From Arthrobacter sp. CDRTa11 (GTDB taxonomy: Bacteria > Actinomycetota > Actinomycetes > Actinomycetales > Micrococcaceae), in the NCBI RefSeq assembly GCF_026427775.1, contig NZ_CP044532.1:1488001-1552000 (forward strand): a stretch of DNA of 64,000 nucleotides, read 5' to 3'. Below, piece by piece: positions 36,469-47,024 of this stretch. The notes under the pieces were generated by a model, which ran no database searches, was not told where the DNA came from, and saw only the letters and a list, made by a program, of their open reading frames with translations. How positions within the stretch are numbered: the stretch's first letter is position 1; every line of letters starts with the position of its first letter. Position numbers and translations under genes: made by a program.

Positions 36469-36480
36469 GGTTCTACCTGC

Positions 36481-37605
36481 CTAATGATTCCTGCGTGACC
36501 CGGAAGCCGAAGGAGTGCCGGTTGCAGTGCGGCCCGGGGCATCCGCCAGGTCCTGGTTCACCGGAAGCCTGGCCAGAATCCCCCGGATGACGCTGTGCGG
36601 GGTCTCTCCGGCACTGGCAGCCTTGCGGTCCAGGATGATCCGATGGGCCAGCACGGATTCAGCGACGTTGACAACATCGTCAGGGAGCACAAAGTCCCGT
36701 CCGTCCAGAGCGGCTGTGGCCTTCGCGGCCCGCAGCAGCTGCAGCATGGACCGGGGGCTGGCGCCCAGGCGAAGCAGCGGGCTCTCCCGGGTAGTTCTGC
36801 CCACAGACACCGTATATTCCTTGACGGCCTGGGATACGTAGACCTGTTGAACCGATGCAATCATCGCCGCGACGTCCGCCGCGGTGACCACTGCTGAGAC
36901 CTTTGCCAGCGGCGACGTTGCCTGGTGGGTCTCGAGCATTTCGATTTCCGAATCCTTGTCCGGATAGCCCATGGAAATGCGGGCCATAAAACGGTCACGC
37001 TGGGCCTCGGGGAGCGGGTAGGTGCCTTCCATTTCGATGGGATTCTGGGTGGCCACCACCATAAAGGGCTCATCCAGCTTGTAGGAGTGGCCATCCACCG
37101 TGACCTGGTGTTCTTCCATGCACTCGAGCAGGGCGGACTGGGTCTTCGCCGAGGCGCGGTTGATCTCGTCGCCAATGACGATGTTGGCGAAGACCGCGCC
37201 GGGGCGGAATTCGAACAGCCGGGAAGACTGGTTGTAGATCGAAACACCTGTCACGTCGGACGGCAGGAGATCGGGAGTGAACTGGATGCGGCTGACCGTG
37301 CAGTCGATGGTCCGCGCCAGGGTTTTTGCCAGCAGCGTCTTGCCCACGCCCGGCACGTCTTCCAGGAGCAGATGCCCCTGCGCAAGCAGGACCGTCAGGG
37401 CCAGCTTGGCTGCCTCCGACTTCCCGTCAATCACCGTATTGATGGCGTCCAGGATCCGCTGGCTGGCCACATGGAAGGATGCTGCGTCCATGGGCGCCGT
37501 CTTGTGCCCGTTCATGTGGGTGACAGGTTCAGTGACCCCGGCGAAATTCCGGACGGCAGGGGAAATTTCATTGACGGCGGTGCGTCGGTGGGGTTCCATC
37601 GGCAA
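36481..37605 (-). CDS. MoxR-family AAA+ ATPase
   Basis: A 374-residue AAA+ chaperone-like ATPase. The Walker A motif ends in GVGKT at 86-90 (LLLEDVPGVGKTLLAKTLAR), Walker B is IVIGDEINRA, and sensor and arginine-finger segments follow (VATQNPIEMEGTYPLPEAQRDRFM). It is first in the MoxR-DUF58-TgpA operon. The first 40 residues are variable, so M1 or M3 could be the true start. Its promoter should lie in 37606-37700. Confidence 0.95.
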   Translation of the reverse strand: MPMEPHRRTAVNEISPAVRNFAGVTEPVTHMNGHKTAPMDAASFHVASQRILDAINTVIDGKSEAAKLALTVLLAQGHLLLEDVPGVGKTLLAKTLARTIDCTVSRIQFTPDLLPSDVTGVSIYNQSSRLFEFRPGAVFANIVIGDEINRASAKTQSALLECMEEHQVTVDGHSYKLDEPFMVVATQNPIEMEGTYPLPEAQRDRFMARISMGYPDKDSEIEMLETHQATSPLAKVSAVVTAADVAAMIASVQQVYVSQAVKEYTVSVGRTTRESPLLRLGASPRSMLQLLRAAKATAALDGRDFVLPDDVVNVAESVLAHRIILDRKAASAGETPHSVIRGILARLPVNQDLADAPGRTATGTPSASGSRRNH

Positions 37606-37763
37606 CCTTTCAGCCCGGGTATCACCTGGGACGGGTCAGCAAGCCTGCCTTCGCCCATCGGTGGGCGTTGCATGTTGTTCGTACCAGACTACTAACACAA
37701 CTGCCCTGCCTGACAGAGAGTTCCGTCGAATTGTGGGGCATCCGCCGCAGTTAGGGTAGGGGG

Positions 37764-38669
37764 ATGTGCAATTCGCTGATTCCCGCCGCCTATCGCGGTT
37801 ACGGGACCAACGGTTCAGCGGCAACCGGAGGTCCCGGAAGGCAGGATTTTCCGCCCGCGCCTGAGCCGTTACCGGTGCCCGTGATGGACAACCACACGCA
37901 TCTGGACTTCCCGGACGGTGAGGCGCCGGTGGGGGTTGCCGCTGCGCTGGATGCGGCAGAGGCGGTGGGGGTGCAGGGCGCGATCCAGGTGGGTTGTGAC
38001 CTGGCGTCGTCGCGTTTCACGGTTCAGGCCGTCGACCTGGATCCCAGGCTGCTGGGAGCGGTTGCACTCCATCCCAATGACGCGCCCGGCTATGCCCTTC
38101 GTGGCGAGCTGGAAGAGGCACTGGCGGAGATTGAACAGCTCGCCAGCCACCCGCGCATCCGGGCGATTGGAGAGACGGGCCTTGATTTCTACCGCACCAA
38201 GGGGGAGGGGCTGGCTCACCAGCGATACTCCTTCCGCCGCCACATTGACATCGCGAAGCGCCTGGACCTGACGCTCCAAATCCATGACCGGGATGCCCAC
38301 GACGACGTGGTGCAGGTCCTGCGCGAAGAGGGGGCTCCGGACCGCGTGGTGTTCCATTGCTTCTCCGGAGACGAGGAACTGGCCAGGATCTGTAATGAAG
38401 CCGGATGGAGCATGTCTTTCGCAGGCACGCTCACCTTCAGAAATGCGGCGAACCTTCGCGCGGCGTTGGCGGTGGCCGATCCGGACTTGGTGCTGGTTGA
38501 AACCGACGCGCCTTTCCTGACACCCCATCCGCACCGCGGCCGGCCCAACGCCAGCTACATGGTGCCGTACACCGTTAGGGCCATGGCGGAATTGACAGGA
38601 ACGGACCTCGCCAACCTGTGCGGCCGTATCAGCGAAAATACCGTGCGGGCATACGGATCCTGGACGTGA
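37764..38669 (+). CDS. tatD: TatD family metal-dependent DNase
   Basis: TIM-barrel hydrolase with 3'-5' exonuclease activity on damaged DNA and RNA in studied members. The 301-residue sequence has a 40-residue N-terminal addition, then metal-binding DNHTHLDF, GAVALHPNDAPGY, AIGETGLDFYRTK, LQIHDRDAHDD, VVFHCFSGDEE and LVETDAPFLTPHPHRGRPN. An AGGGTAGGGGG stretch directly precedes the ATG. The tatD-rpf-rsmA-ispE order is the same as in M. tuberculosis (Rv1008-Rv1011). Confidence 0.94.
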   Translation: MCNSLIPAAYRGYGTNGSAATGGPGRQDFPPAPEPLPVPVMDNHTHLDFPDGEAPVGVAAALDAAEAVGVQGAIQVGCDLASSRFTVQAVDLDPRLLGAVALHPNDAPGYALRGELEEALAEIEQLASHPRIRAIGETGLDFYRTKGEGLAHQRYSFRRHIDIAKRLDLTLQIHDRDAHDDVVQVLREEGAPDRVVFHCFSGDEELARICNEAGWSMSFAGTLTFRNAANLRAALAVADPDLVLVETDAPFLTPHPHRGRPNASYMVPYTVRAMAELTGTDLANLCGRISENTVRAYGSWT

Positions 38670-38951
38670 CGGTCCGCCTTAGCTTCCTCGGGCTGCACAT
38701 ACCCGGTAGGTAGAATTCTTGGCCGCTTTATAACGCTACGGTTACAGTGGGAAACATTAGCCGGGGTCGGGGAAGGCCTTCGGATAATTTCACTTCTTTC
38801 GCAGCAGGACCGTGCAGGGCTCCCATCCCGCACGCCTGCCGCTGGGAGTGTGGCGGCGCAAAGGTGCCCGGAGCTGCCCTTAGGGCATTTGCGCCGGGCA
38901 TTTCATTGTGTTTTTCCCCGTGCCCGGACGGTCCTAAAGTTACGGGCAATC
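38670..38951 (+). promoter_or_regulatory. Structured rpf leader region
   Basis: About 280 bases lead to the rpf start. One stem-loop pairs CTCCCA (38820-38825) with TGGGAG (38843-38848). A second pairs 38855-38869 with 38883-38895 over 13 bp with a 2-base bulge. A TATAAC -10-like hexamer occurs near 38729. In some actinobacteria rpf genes have a c-di-AMP (ydaO-type) riboswitch; I could not find its conserved core here. Confidence 0.45.
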
Positions 38952-40112
38952 GTGGTCAAGATCTTCACATCCTCGGACGGTAAGCTCAGCTTCCTCAAGG
39001 TGGGCACCCAATTGGTGGTGCTCTGCGCGTTGGTTCTCGGGCTCGTTGCCTTCGTTGGCAATAACAAAACCATCACGCTGAACGTTGACGGAAAAGTGAC
39101 CTCGGTCCAGACCTTCGGCGGCACGGTGGGCCAGGTGGTCAAAAGTGCCAAACTGGATCTGAAGCCCGCCGACCGTGTCTCGCCGTCCCTTGATGCGACC
39201 GTGGACAACGGCACCGTCATCAACGTCAATATGGCCAAGGCTGTCAAGGTCAGCCTTGACGGTGCAGAGAAGACAGTCAACACCACGGCGCAGGATGTCG
39301 GCGGCCTCGTGACCGAACTCGGCGTGGCCAGCGCGTCATCCGTCTCTGTTCCGAAGGACGCCCAGCTGAGCGTTGATGGCTCGTTTGTCTCCATCACAAC
39401 GCCGAAGACGGTCAGCATCGTCGCGGACGGCAACGTGTCCACGGCAACCACGACTGCCGCTACCGTTGCCCAGGTCCTTGAGGATGCGGGCCTGACACTC
39501 GGCGTCAACGACCGCACGTCCCAGCCTGGCAATGCCCACGTGGTCAACAACATGGTGGTCAAGGTTTCCCGCGTGGACACCGGTAAGACTGACGCCACCA
39601 CCGAACCCGTTCCGTTCGAGACCCTGACCAGCGAAAGCGCAGAGTTGTTCAAGGGGGACAAGGAAGTTACCCAGGCGGGCGCGGCAGGAAAAGTAGACAA
39701 GACCTTCAAACTGGTGCTGGTTGATGGACGCGAAGCCTCCCGTACCCTGGTCTCCGAAACTGTTTCACTGCAGCCGGTCACCGAAAAAGTTACTGTAGGG
39801 ACCAAGCCGAAGCCCGTGGCGGCGGCTCCTGCCGCTACGAACACCGGAGCTGCAGCCCCGGCCATGATGAACGAGGCCATGTGGGACAAGATCGCCCAGT
39901 GTGAGTCTGGGGGAAACTGGTCCATCAACAGCGGCAACGGATACTACGGCGGCCTGCAGTTTTCCATCCCCACCTGGCTTGCCAACGGTGGAGGAACCTA
40001 CGGCCCCAATGCCAGCGTTGCCACCAAAGCGCAGCAGATAGACATCGCCAACAGGCTCTTCGCAAAGAACGGCCTCCGGGACTGGGGCTGTGCCTGGGCA
40101 GCGAGCAGCTAA
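38952..40112 (+). CDS. rpfB: Resuscitation-promoting factor (RpfB type)
   Basis: Secreted or anchored muralytic enzyme that helps dormant cells restart growth. With the GTG start at 38952 the protein has 386 residues: an N-terminal export/anchor helix (about 13-33), three DUF348 repeats (about 36-225, each with a TVxQVL-like segment), a G5 domain (about 230-290), a linker, and the Rpf catalytic domain. The domain has Cys317 and the catalytic Glu318 in AQCESGGNW and a second Cys at 380 for the disulfide. The longer frame from 38850 lies in the structured leader and was rejected. Location before rsmA matches RpfB. Confidence 0.95.
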   Translation: MVKIFTSSDGKLSFLKVGTQLVVLCALVLGLVAFVGNNKTITLNVDGKVTSVQTFGGTVGQVVKSAKLDLKPADRVSPSLDATVDNGTVINVNMAKAVKVSLDGAEKTVNTTAQDVGGLVTELGVASASSVSVPKDAQLSVDGSFVSITTPKTVSIVADGNVSTATTTAATVAQVLEDAGLTLGVNDRTSQPGNAHVVNNMVVKVSRVDTGKTDATTEPVPFETLTSESAELFKGDKEVTQAGAAGKVDKTFKLVLVDGREASRTLVSETVSLQPVTEKVTVGTKPKPVAAAPAATNTGAAAPAMMNEAMWDKIAQCESGGNWSINSGNGYYGGLQFSIPTWLANGGGTYGPNASVATKAQQIDIANRLFAKNGLRDWGCAWAASS

Positions 40113-40166
40113 GCACTCACCAGCCTCATTCGGCAGCTGACCACAGCCGACAGGCCACGACCCGTA

Positions 40167-40203
40167 CAGCGGCCGGACCCGGATATCCAGGGTCCGGCCG
40201 CTG
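40167..40203 (+). terminator. Hairpin after rpfB
   Basis: A perfect 14-bp stem (40167-40180 with 40190-40203) with a 9-base loop, 54 bases after the rpfB stop and 69 bases before rsmA. No T-tract. Confidence 0.7.
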
Positions 40204-40272
40204 CCGTTAACTCCGGAACCTACCGCCGGGGACACGAATAGCCGGGCAAAGCCGGCGGGATAGGATACCTAG

Positions 40273-41145
40273 GTGACTGAACCAACCCCCGCCGCGCCCG
40301 CACCCCTCTTCGGTGCCTCCGACATACGCCGGCTGGCGGAAGAGATCGGCATCCGTCCCACCAAGACATTGGGCCAGAACTTCGTCATTGACGGCAACAC
40401 CATCCGCAGGATCGTCAGCGTGGCCAACATAGGCCCGGATGAAACCGTGCTGGAAGTGGGCCCCGGCCTCGGATCACTGACCCTGGGACTGCTGGACGCT
40501 GCGAAGGCGGTTGTCGCCGTCGAAATCGACCCTGTCCTGGCGGCCAAGCTGCCGGAAACTGTGAACGAATGGCGGCCGGAGGCCGCGGGGGACTTTTACC
40601 TCGTCCAGGCCGACGCCATGAAAGTGACAGCCCTGCCGGTTGAGCCGACGGCAATAGTTGCAAACCTTCCCTATAACGTTGCCGTGCCCGTGGTGCTGCA
40701 CCTGCTCCAGCACTTCCCCAGCCTCCAGCACGGCCTGGTCATGGTCCAGGATGAAGTGGCTGACAGGTTGGCCGCCGGCCCGGGGTCCAAGACCTACGGC
40801 GTGCCGTCGGTCAAGGCCGCGTGGTACAGCAGCATGCGCAAGGCCGGAGTCATCGGGATGAACGTGTTCTGGCCGGCACCCAAGATCCACTCCGGGCTCG
40901 TCGCCTTCACCAGGCGCCAGCCACCCGTCACCACGGCCACCCGCGAACAGGTCTTCGCCGTGATTGATGCGGCGTTCGCACAGCGCCGCAAAACCCTTCG
41001 TGCCGCCCTGGCCGGATGGGCCGGCGGTGCCGCTGAGGCCGAACGCTGCCTGCTCGCCGCGGGGGTGGATCCAACCGCCCGCGGGGAAGTCATAGACGTA
41101 GCAGCTTTCGCCCGGATAGCCGAAGCCCGCGAGGCCGCGGCATGA
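40273..41145 (+). CDS. rsmA: 16S rRNA (adenine1518-N6/adenine1519-N6) dimethyltransferase
   Basis: KsgA/RsmA dimethylates two adjacent adenines near the 3' end of 16S rRNA late in 30S assembly. The 290-residue protein shows LGQNFVID (33-40), the SAM motif [10 protein letters not shown] (61-70) and the catalytic NLPYNV (131-136). GTG is the start, with AGGA 7-9 bases upstream. The stop overlaps the ispE start by 4 bases. Confidence 0.97.
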   Translation: MTEPTPAAPAPLFGASDIRRLAEEIGIRPTKTLGQNFVIDGNTIRRIVSVANIGPDETVLEVGPGLGSLTLGLLDAAKAVVAVEIDPVLAAKLPETVNEWRPEAAGDFYLVQADAMKVTALPVEPTAIVANLPYNVAVPVVLHLLQHFPSLQHGLVMVQDEVADRLAAGPGSKTYGVPSVKAAWYSSMRKAGVIGMNVFWPAPKIHSGLVAFTRRQPPVTTATREQVFAVIDAAFAQRRKTLRAALAGWAGGAAEAERCLLAAGVDPTARGEVIDVAAFARIAEAREAAA

Positions 41146-42104
41146 ATGCTCCCCTGGGAAGGTTCGCGGCGCGGACGGTCCGGGTGAAGGCGCCCGGCAA
41201 GGTCAACGTCTCCCTTGATGTTGGTCCGCTCCGTCCCGACGGCTACCATTCGGTGGCCAGCGTGTACCTGGCTGTCTCGCTTTACGAGGAAGTGGCAGCC
41301 ACCAGCACGGAGACGCCCGGCATTACGGTCAGCCTCAGCCCCGCCAGCACCTTGGACCTTGACGGCGTGGACATCCCGCTGGATGAACGGAATCTTGCCT
41401 ATAAAGCAGCGGCCATTATGGCGGATGTCAGCGAGCACGCCACCGGCGTGCATCTTGAGATCACCAAACGGGTTCCCGTAGCCGGAGGTATGGGAGGCGG
41501 CTCCGCTGACGCGGCAGCTACTCTCCTTGCCTGTGATGCGCTCTGGAACAGCGGCCTGTCCCGGGATGAACTCGCGCAGCTGGCCGCCGAGCTCGGAGCC
41601 GATGTCCCTTTTTCCCTCCTGGGCGGAACGGCTGTTGGGCTGGGCATAGGAGATGAGCTCTCACCTGCATTGGCCAAAGCCCAGACGGACTGGGTGCTCG
41701 TCACGGCCGATTATGGGCTGCCGACTCCCAAGGTCTATGACACCCTGGACAGGCTCCGGGACGCGGAGGGCATTGACGCCGAAGAACCCACAGCCGTGGA
41801 CCCCAAGATCCTCACAGCGCTGCGCAGCGGCGACGCCGACGCCCTGAGCCGTGTCCTGCTCAACGATCTGCAGCGGGCTTCCATTGAACTTGCCCCTGCA
41901 CTCCGGGATACGCTGGGAATCGGCGAGTCACATGGAGCCATTGCCGGCATCGTCTCCGGATCGGGTCCCACCGTGGCCCTGTTGACGCATAGCCCCGCGG
42001 CGGCGGAAAGCCTCGCTGAGGACCTCCAGCACTACGGCCTGACGGCCATCGCCGTCCACGGGCCAGTACACGGTGCACGCATCATCTCCGATACCCTCCT
42101 TTAA
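41142..42104 (+). CDS. ispE: 4-diphosphocytidyl-2-C-methyl-D-erythritol kinase
   Basis: GHMP kinase of the non-mevalonate (MEP) isoprenoid pathway, which feeds polyprenyl carriers for cell-wall and mannosylation reactions. The 320-residue protein has the substrate segment [14 protein letters not shown] (15-28) and the ATP-binding [14 protein letters not shown] (112-125). The ATGA overlap with rsmA shows translational coupling, an arrangement conserved across actinobacteria. Confidence 0.96.
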   Translation: MNAPLGRFAARTVRVKAPGKVNVSLDVGPLRPDGYHSVASVYLAVSLYEEVAATSTETPGITVSLSPASTLDLDGVDIPLDERNLAYKAAAIMADVSEHATGVHLEITKRVPVAGGMGGGSADAAATLLACDALWNSGLSRDELAQLAAELGADVPFSLLGGTAVGLGIGDELSPALAKAQTDWVLVTADYGLPTPKVYDTLDRLRDAEGIDAEEPTAVDPKILTALRSGDADALSRVLLNDLQRASIELAPALRDTLGIGESHGAIAGIVSGSGPTVALLTHSPAAAESLAEDLQHYGLTAIAVHGPVHGARIISDTLL

Positions 42105-42140
42105 GACCCCCCTTCCCATTAGCAGCAGAAAGCAGTTCCC

Positions 42141-43967
<1,827 letters not shown>

Positions 43968-44007
43968 GCCTGCTGTCTGCGGCGGCGGCGTCCGGCTGGG
44001 CTTGGGT

Positions 44008-44071
44008 GCCGGAGCCGGTCCTTCGACGTCGCTTCCGTCTTGGGGCCGGAGCCGGCCCTTCGGCGTCGCTT
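44008..44071. repeat. 27-bp direct repeat, two copies
   Basis: Copies at 44008-44034 and 44045-44071 match at 25 of 27 positions and are separated by 10 bases. The second overlaps the left arm of the outer inverted repeat. Confidence 0.8.
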
Positions 44072-44540
44072 AGACACAGCACATAGGAAGCGCTACGGTC
44101 GCTGCGCGACCTCCGCCCTCCGATGTGCCGCGATGCGCTCCTTTCCGAAGGACCGCCTCCGGCGATGATGCCTCACCCACCGAAGGCCGACTGCTAACAA
44201 AGCAAAAAACCTCCCGCAGTGGAACAGAAGGGCACGCGCTCGGAACCTTCGACAGGGGGTACTCGTGAAGGGCGCCCGTGTGTACGTGCCGGCTATAGCG
44301 GCGCGCTGTAAGACTGCGGGTGGAACTATTGGCCAGGGGATCGCGAAACCACCGGAACGGAACTGTCGGCACTAGCGGTGCGGGGGGCTTCGCGTAGGAG
44401 CGCATCGCGGGCCATCGTGGCGTGGAGGTCGCCCCGCGACCGGAGCGTCACTTATGCGTCGTAAGCGTCGTCCCGAGGGACCCGACGCGAGCTTGCGAGT
44501 GTTGGGAAGGGACCTACGCGCTAAGCGACGGCGAAGGGCC
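44054..44540. repeat. Nested imperfect inverted repeats (487 bp)
   Basis: The 20-bp outer arms (44054-44073 and 44521-44540) differ at one position. The 51-bp inner arms (44092-44142 and 44396-44446) match at 42 of 51 positions. The arms are in the same nested order, though the gap between outer and inner arms is 18 bases on the left and 74 on the right. About 250 bases lie between the inner arms. Confidence 0.75.
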
Positions 44541-44571
44541 ACTGCGCCGCGAACCTGACCACGGAAGCGAA

Positions 44572-45201
44572 CTAGCCTTCGGACTTGAGCTCTGGGTCCT
44601 TTTTGAGGCCGGTCAGGCCGTTCCAGGCCAGGTTCACTAGGTGGGCTGCCACTGTGTGCTTGTCCGGCTGGCGGCTGTCCTGCCACCATTGGCCGGTCAT
44701 TGCGACCATGCCAACCAGCATCTGGGCGTACATGGCACCGTCTTCCGCGCTGAAGCCGCGCCGGTGGAACTCGTCGGAGAGAATGTGCTCCACACGGGTG
44801 GTGACATGTGACAAGAGGGTCGAAAAGGCACCCTCGGGCTGGGACGGCGGAGCGTCGCGCATGAGGATCCGGAAACCGTCGGTGCGTTCCTCGATGTAGG
44901 TGAGCAGGGCAAGGGCAGCGCGTTCCACCAGGACTCGGGGCTTGCCCTCCTCTTCCGTCAGGGCGCTGTTGATGGAGTCCAGGAGGATGTGGAACTCAAA
45001 ATCCACCACCTCGGTGTACAGGCCCTCCTTGGAGCCGAAGTGTTCGTAAATCACCGGCTTGGAGACCCCGGCACAGGCCGCGATTTCCTCGATGGTGGTT
45101 CCGTCGAGCCCGCGGGTCGCGAAGAGGCCACGTCCCACTTCGATCAGCTGGCTGCGCCGCTGCAGGCCTGTCATGCGTGTCCGGGTAGGGCTGTTGCTCA
45201 C
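44572..45201 (-). CDS. TetR family transcriptional regulator
   Basis: A 209-residue repressor-type protein. The N-terminal helix-turn-helix spans about 34-58 (TTIEEIAACAGVSKPVIYEHFGSKEGLY); the remaining 150 residues form the ligand-binding helical domain (DGFRILMRDAP, YAQMLVGMVAMTGQWWQDSRQPD). No divergent efflux or metabolic gene is next to it: the tRNA and glmU lie on one side and the gene-free block on the other. Its target is therefore unknown. Confidence 0.92.
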   Translation of the reverse strand: MSNSPTRTRMTGLQRRSQLIEVGRGLFATRGLDGTTIEEIAACAGVSKPVIYEHFGSKEGLYTEVVDFEFHILLDSINSALTEEEGKPRVLVERAALALLTYIEERTDGFRILMRDAPPSQPEGAFSTLLSHVTTRVEHILSDEFHRRGFSAEDGAMYAQMLVGMVAMTGQWWQDSRQPDKHTVAAHLVNLAWNGLTGLKKDPELKSEG

Positions 45202-45361
45202 ATTTCCATCATGCCCTACTCCCTGCGGTGACTGGCTTTGAAGCTAGAGTTGGGCGGGCTGAAGCTGCCTGCCGGCGGGCCCGATCCTGCCTGTGTCGCT
45301 TCCACCCCTGAACCCATGGCAAAATAAATACTTGTGCCCGGGCCTCGCGCCGGTGGCATGG

Positions 45362-45432
45362 TCCGCCCTGGTGTAATGGCAGCACCCCGGCCTTTGGAGC
45401 CGTGGAGTATAGGTTCGAATCCTATGGGCGGA
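45362..45432 (+). tRNA. tRNA-Gln (anticodon TTG)
   Basis: A 71-base cloverleaf. The 7-bp acceptor stem pairs 45362-45368 with 45426-45432 perfectly. The D-arm is GTG TAATGGCAG CAC, the anticodon loop is CTTTGGA giving TTG, and the T-arm contains GGTTCGAATCC. CCA is not encoded. A tRNA-Gln just before glmU is a common actinobacterial arrangement. Confidence 0.95.
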
Positions 45433-45542
45433 ACTGCTGTGCGAAGAGCGTCCAGTAGGATGAATGCGGTGCCGCGCCGGGCTGTTGGTCCGAACGGCAC
45501 CCAGCCCAGCGCAATGCGCAACCGAGCAAGGAGAGCCCGTAC

Positions 45543-47024
45543 GTGATCCCCGAGACCACCGGCCCAGCTGCCGTCATTGTCCTTGCAGCAGGCGCCGGTA
45601 CCCGGATGAAATCCCGTACCCCCAAGATCCTCCACGAGATCGGCGGCCGCTCCATGGTGGGGCATGCCCTGCTGGCAGCCCGCAGCATCAATCCGCAGCA
45701 ACTGGCGCTTGTGGTGCGGCATGAACGCGATCTCGTAGCCAAGCACCTGGGCGAACTGGACGCCGACGCCATCATCGTGGACCAGGACGAGGTTCCCGGT
45801 ACCGGCCGCGCCGTGGAGGTCGCCCTTCACGCCCTGGACGCCCAGAAGCCCCTGACCGGGACGGTTGTGGTGACCTACGGCGATGTTCCGCTGCTCACCG
45901 GCAACCTGCTGGCCGAACTTGTTGCCACCCATGAACGTGACGCCAACGCAGTCACGGTCCTCACGGCGCTGCTCGACGACGCCAGCGGGTACGGACGGAT
46001 CCTTCGCGGCGACGACGGGACGGTGACCGGCATCCGCGAGCACAAGGACGCATCGGAGGCCGAACACCTCATCCGCGAAGTCAATTCCGGAATCTACGCT
46101 TTCGACGCCGGCTTCCTTCGCGACGCACTGGTCCACGTCACCACCAACAATTCCCAGGGCGAAAAGTACCTCACGGACGTGCTGGGTCTGGCACGGGAGG
46201 CAGGCGGGCGGGTAGCCGCAGTCCTGACCGAGGACCGCTGGCAGGTTGAAGGAGCCAATGACCGGGTGCAGCTTTCGGCCCTTGGAGCCGAGCTGAACCG
46301 GCGCACCGTCGAGGACTGGATGCGCGCCGGGGTCACCGTTGTGGACCCCGCCACCACGTGGATCGACTCCACTGTGACGCTGGACGAGGACGTCCGTATT
46401 CTTCCCAACACCCAGCTGCACGGCAGCACCACCGTGTTCAGGGACGCCGTCGTCGGCCCCGACAGCACCCTGACCGATGTTCACATCGGAGCGGGAGCGA
46501 CAGTCACACGCACCCACGGTTCCGGTGCCGTCATCGGAGCGAATGCCGCCGTCGGGCCTTTCACGTACCTGCGCCCCGGCACGGTGCTGGGCGAGACAGG
46601 CAAGATTGGCGCCTTCTACGAGACCAAAAACGTGACGATCGGCCGCGGCTCCAAACTGTCGCACCTTGGCTACGCCGGTGACGCCGAAATCGGTGAAGAC
46701 ACCAACATCGGCTGCGGCAACATCACAGCCAATTACGACGGCGAGAACAAGCACCGCACGGTGATCGGCTCGGGCGTCCGCACAGGTTCCAATACTGTCT
46801 TTGTTGCTCCGGTTACTGTCGGGGACGGCGCCTACAGCGGCGCCGGCGCCGTCATCCGGAAAGATGTCCCGGCCGGAGCCCTGGCCGTGTCCGTTGCCCC
46901 GCAGCGCAATGCCGAGGGCTGGGTTATCGCCAACCGCCCGGGCAGCCGCTCCGCTGAACTGGCCCAGGCGGCCTCCCCAGATTCCTCCAGTACCCAGGCA
47001 CCTACAGAAGAGGGCAAGCAATAA
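45543..47024 (+). CDS. glmU: Bifunctional UDP-N-acetylglucosamine pyrophosphorylase / glucosamine-1-phosphate acetyltransferase
   Basis: Makes UDP-GlcNAc, the precursor of peptidoglycan and other glycans. The N-terminal uridyltransferase has LAAGAGTRMKS (14-24) and GTGRAVEVAL. The C-terminal left-handed beta-helix acetyltransferase shows hexapeptide repeats and the catalytic region GRGSKLSHLGYAGDAEIGEDTNIGCG. 493 residues; GTG start with AAGGAGAG upstream. A 30-residue Ser/Gln-rich tail ends the protein. The stop TAA shares one base with the prs ATG. Confidence 0.97.
   Translation: MIPETTGPAAVIVLAAGAGTRMKSRTPKILHEIGGRSMVGHALLAARSINPQQLALVVRHERDLVAKHLGELDADAIIVDQDEVPGTGRAVEVALHALDAQKPLTGTVVVTYGDVPLLTGNLLAELVATHERDANAVTVLTALLDDASGYGRILRGDDGTVTGIREHKDASEAEHLIREVNSGIYAFDAGFLRDALVHVTTNNSQGEKYLTDVLGLAREAGGRVAAVLTEDRWQVEGANDRVQLSALGAELNRRTVEDWMRAGVTVVDPATTWIDSTVTLDEDVRILPNTQLHGSTTVFRDAVVGPDSTLTDVHIGAGATVTRTHGSGAVIGANAAVGPFTYLRPGTVLGETGKIGAFYETKNVTIGRGSKLSHLGYAGDAEIGEDTNIGCGNITANYDGENKHRTVIGSGVRTGSNTVFVAPVTVGDGAYSGAGAVIRKDVPAGALAVSVAPQRNAEGWVIANRPGSRSAELAQAASPDSSSTQAPTEEGKQ

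Larger units (their letters stand above)
43968..44571. other. 604-bp gene-free block with nested inverted repeats
   Basis: No frame here has the composition or start signals of a gene. The block holds a 27-bp direct repeat (44008-44034, 44045-44071), an outer inverted pair (44054-44073 with 44521-44540) and an inner pair (44092-44142 with 44396-44446). It could be a decayed mobile element, a MITE-like sequence or a structured RNA. Confidence 0.7.

Noticed and set aside
38670..38951. c-di-AMP (ydaO-type) riboswitch before rpfB
   Set aside because: The expected conserved core sequences were not found, although hairpins are present.
45216..47021. Open frame of 601 residues antisense to glmU
   Set aside because: glmU is unmistakable on the other strand. 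The antisense frame also crosses the tRNA-Gln gene.
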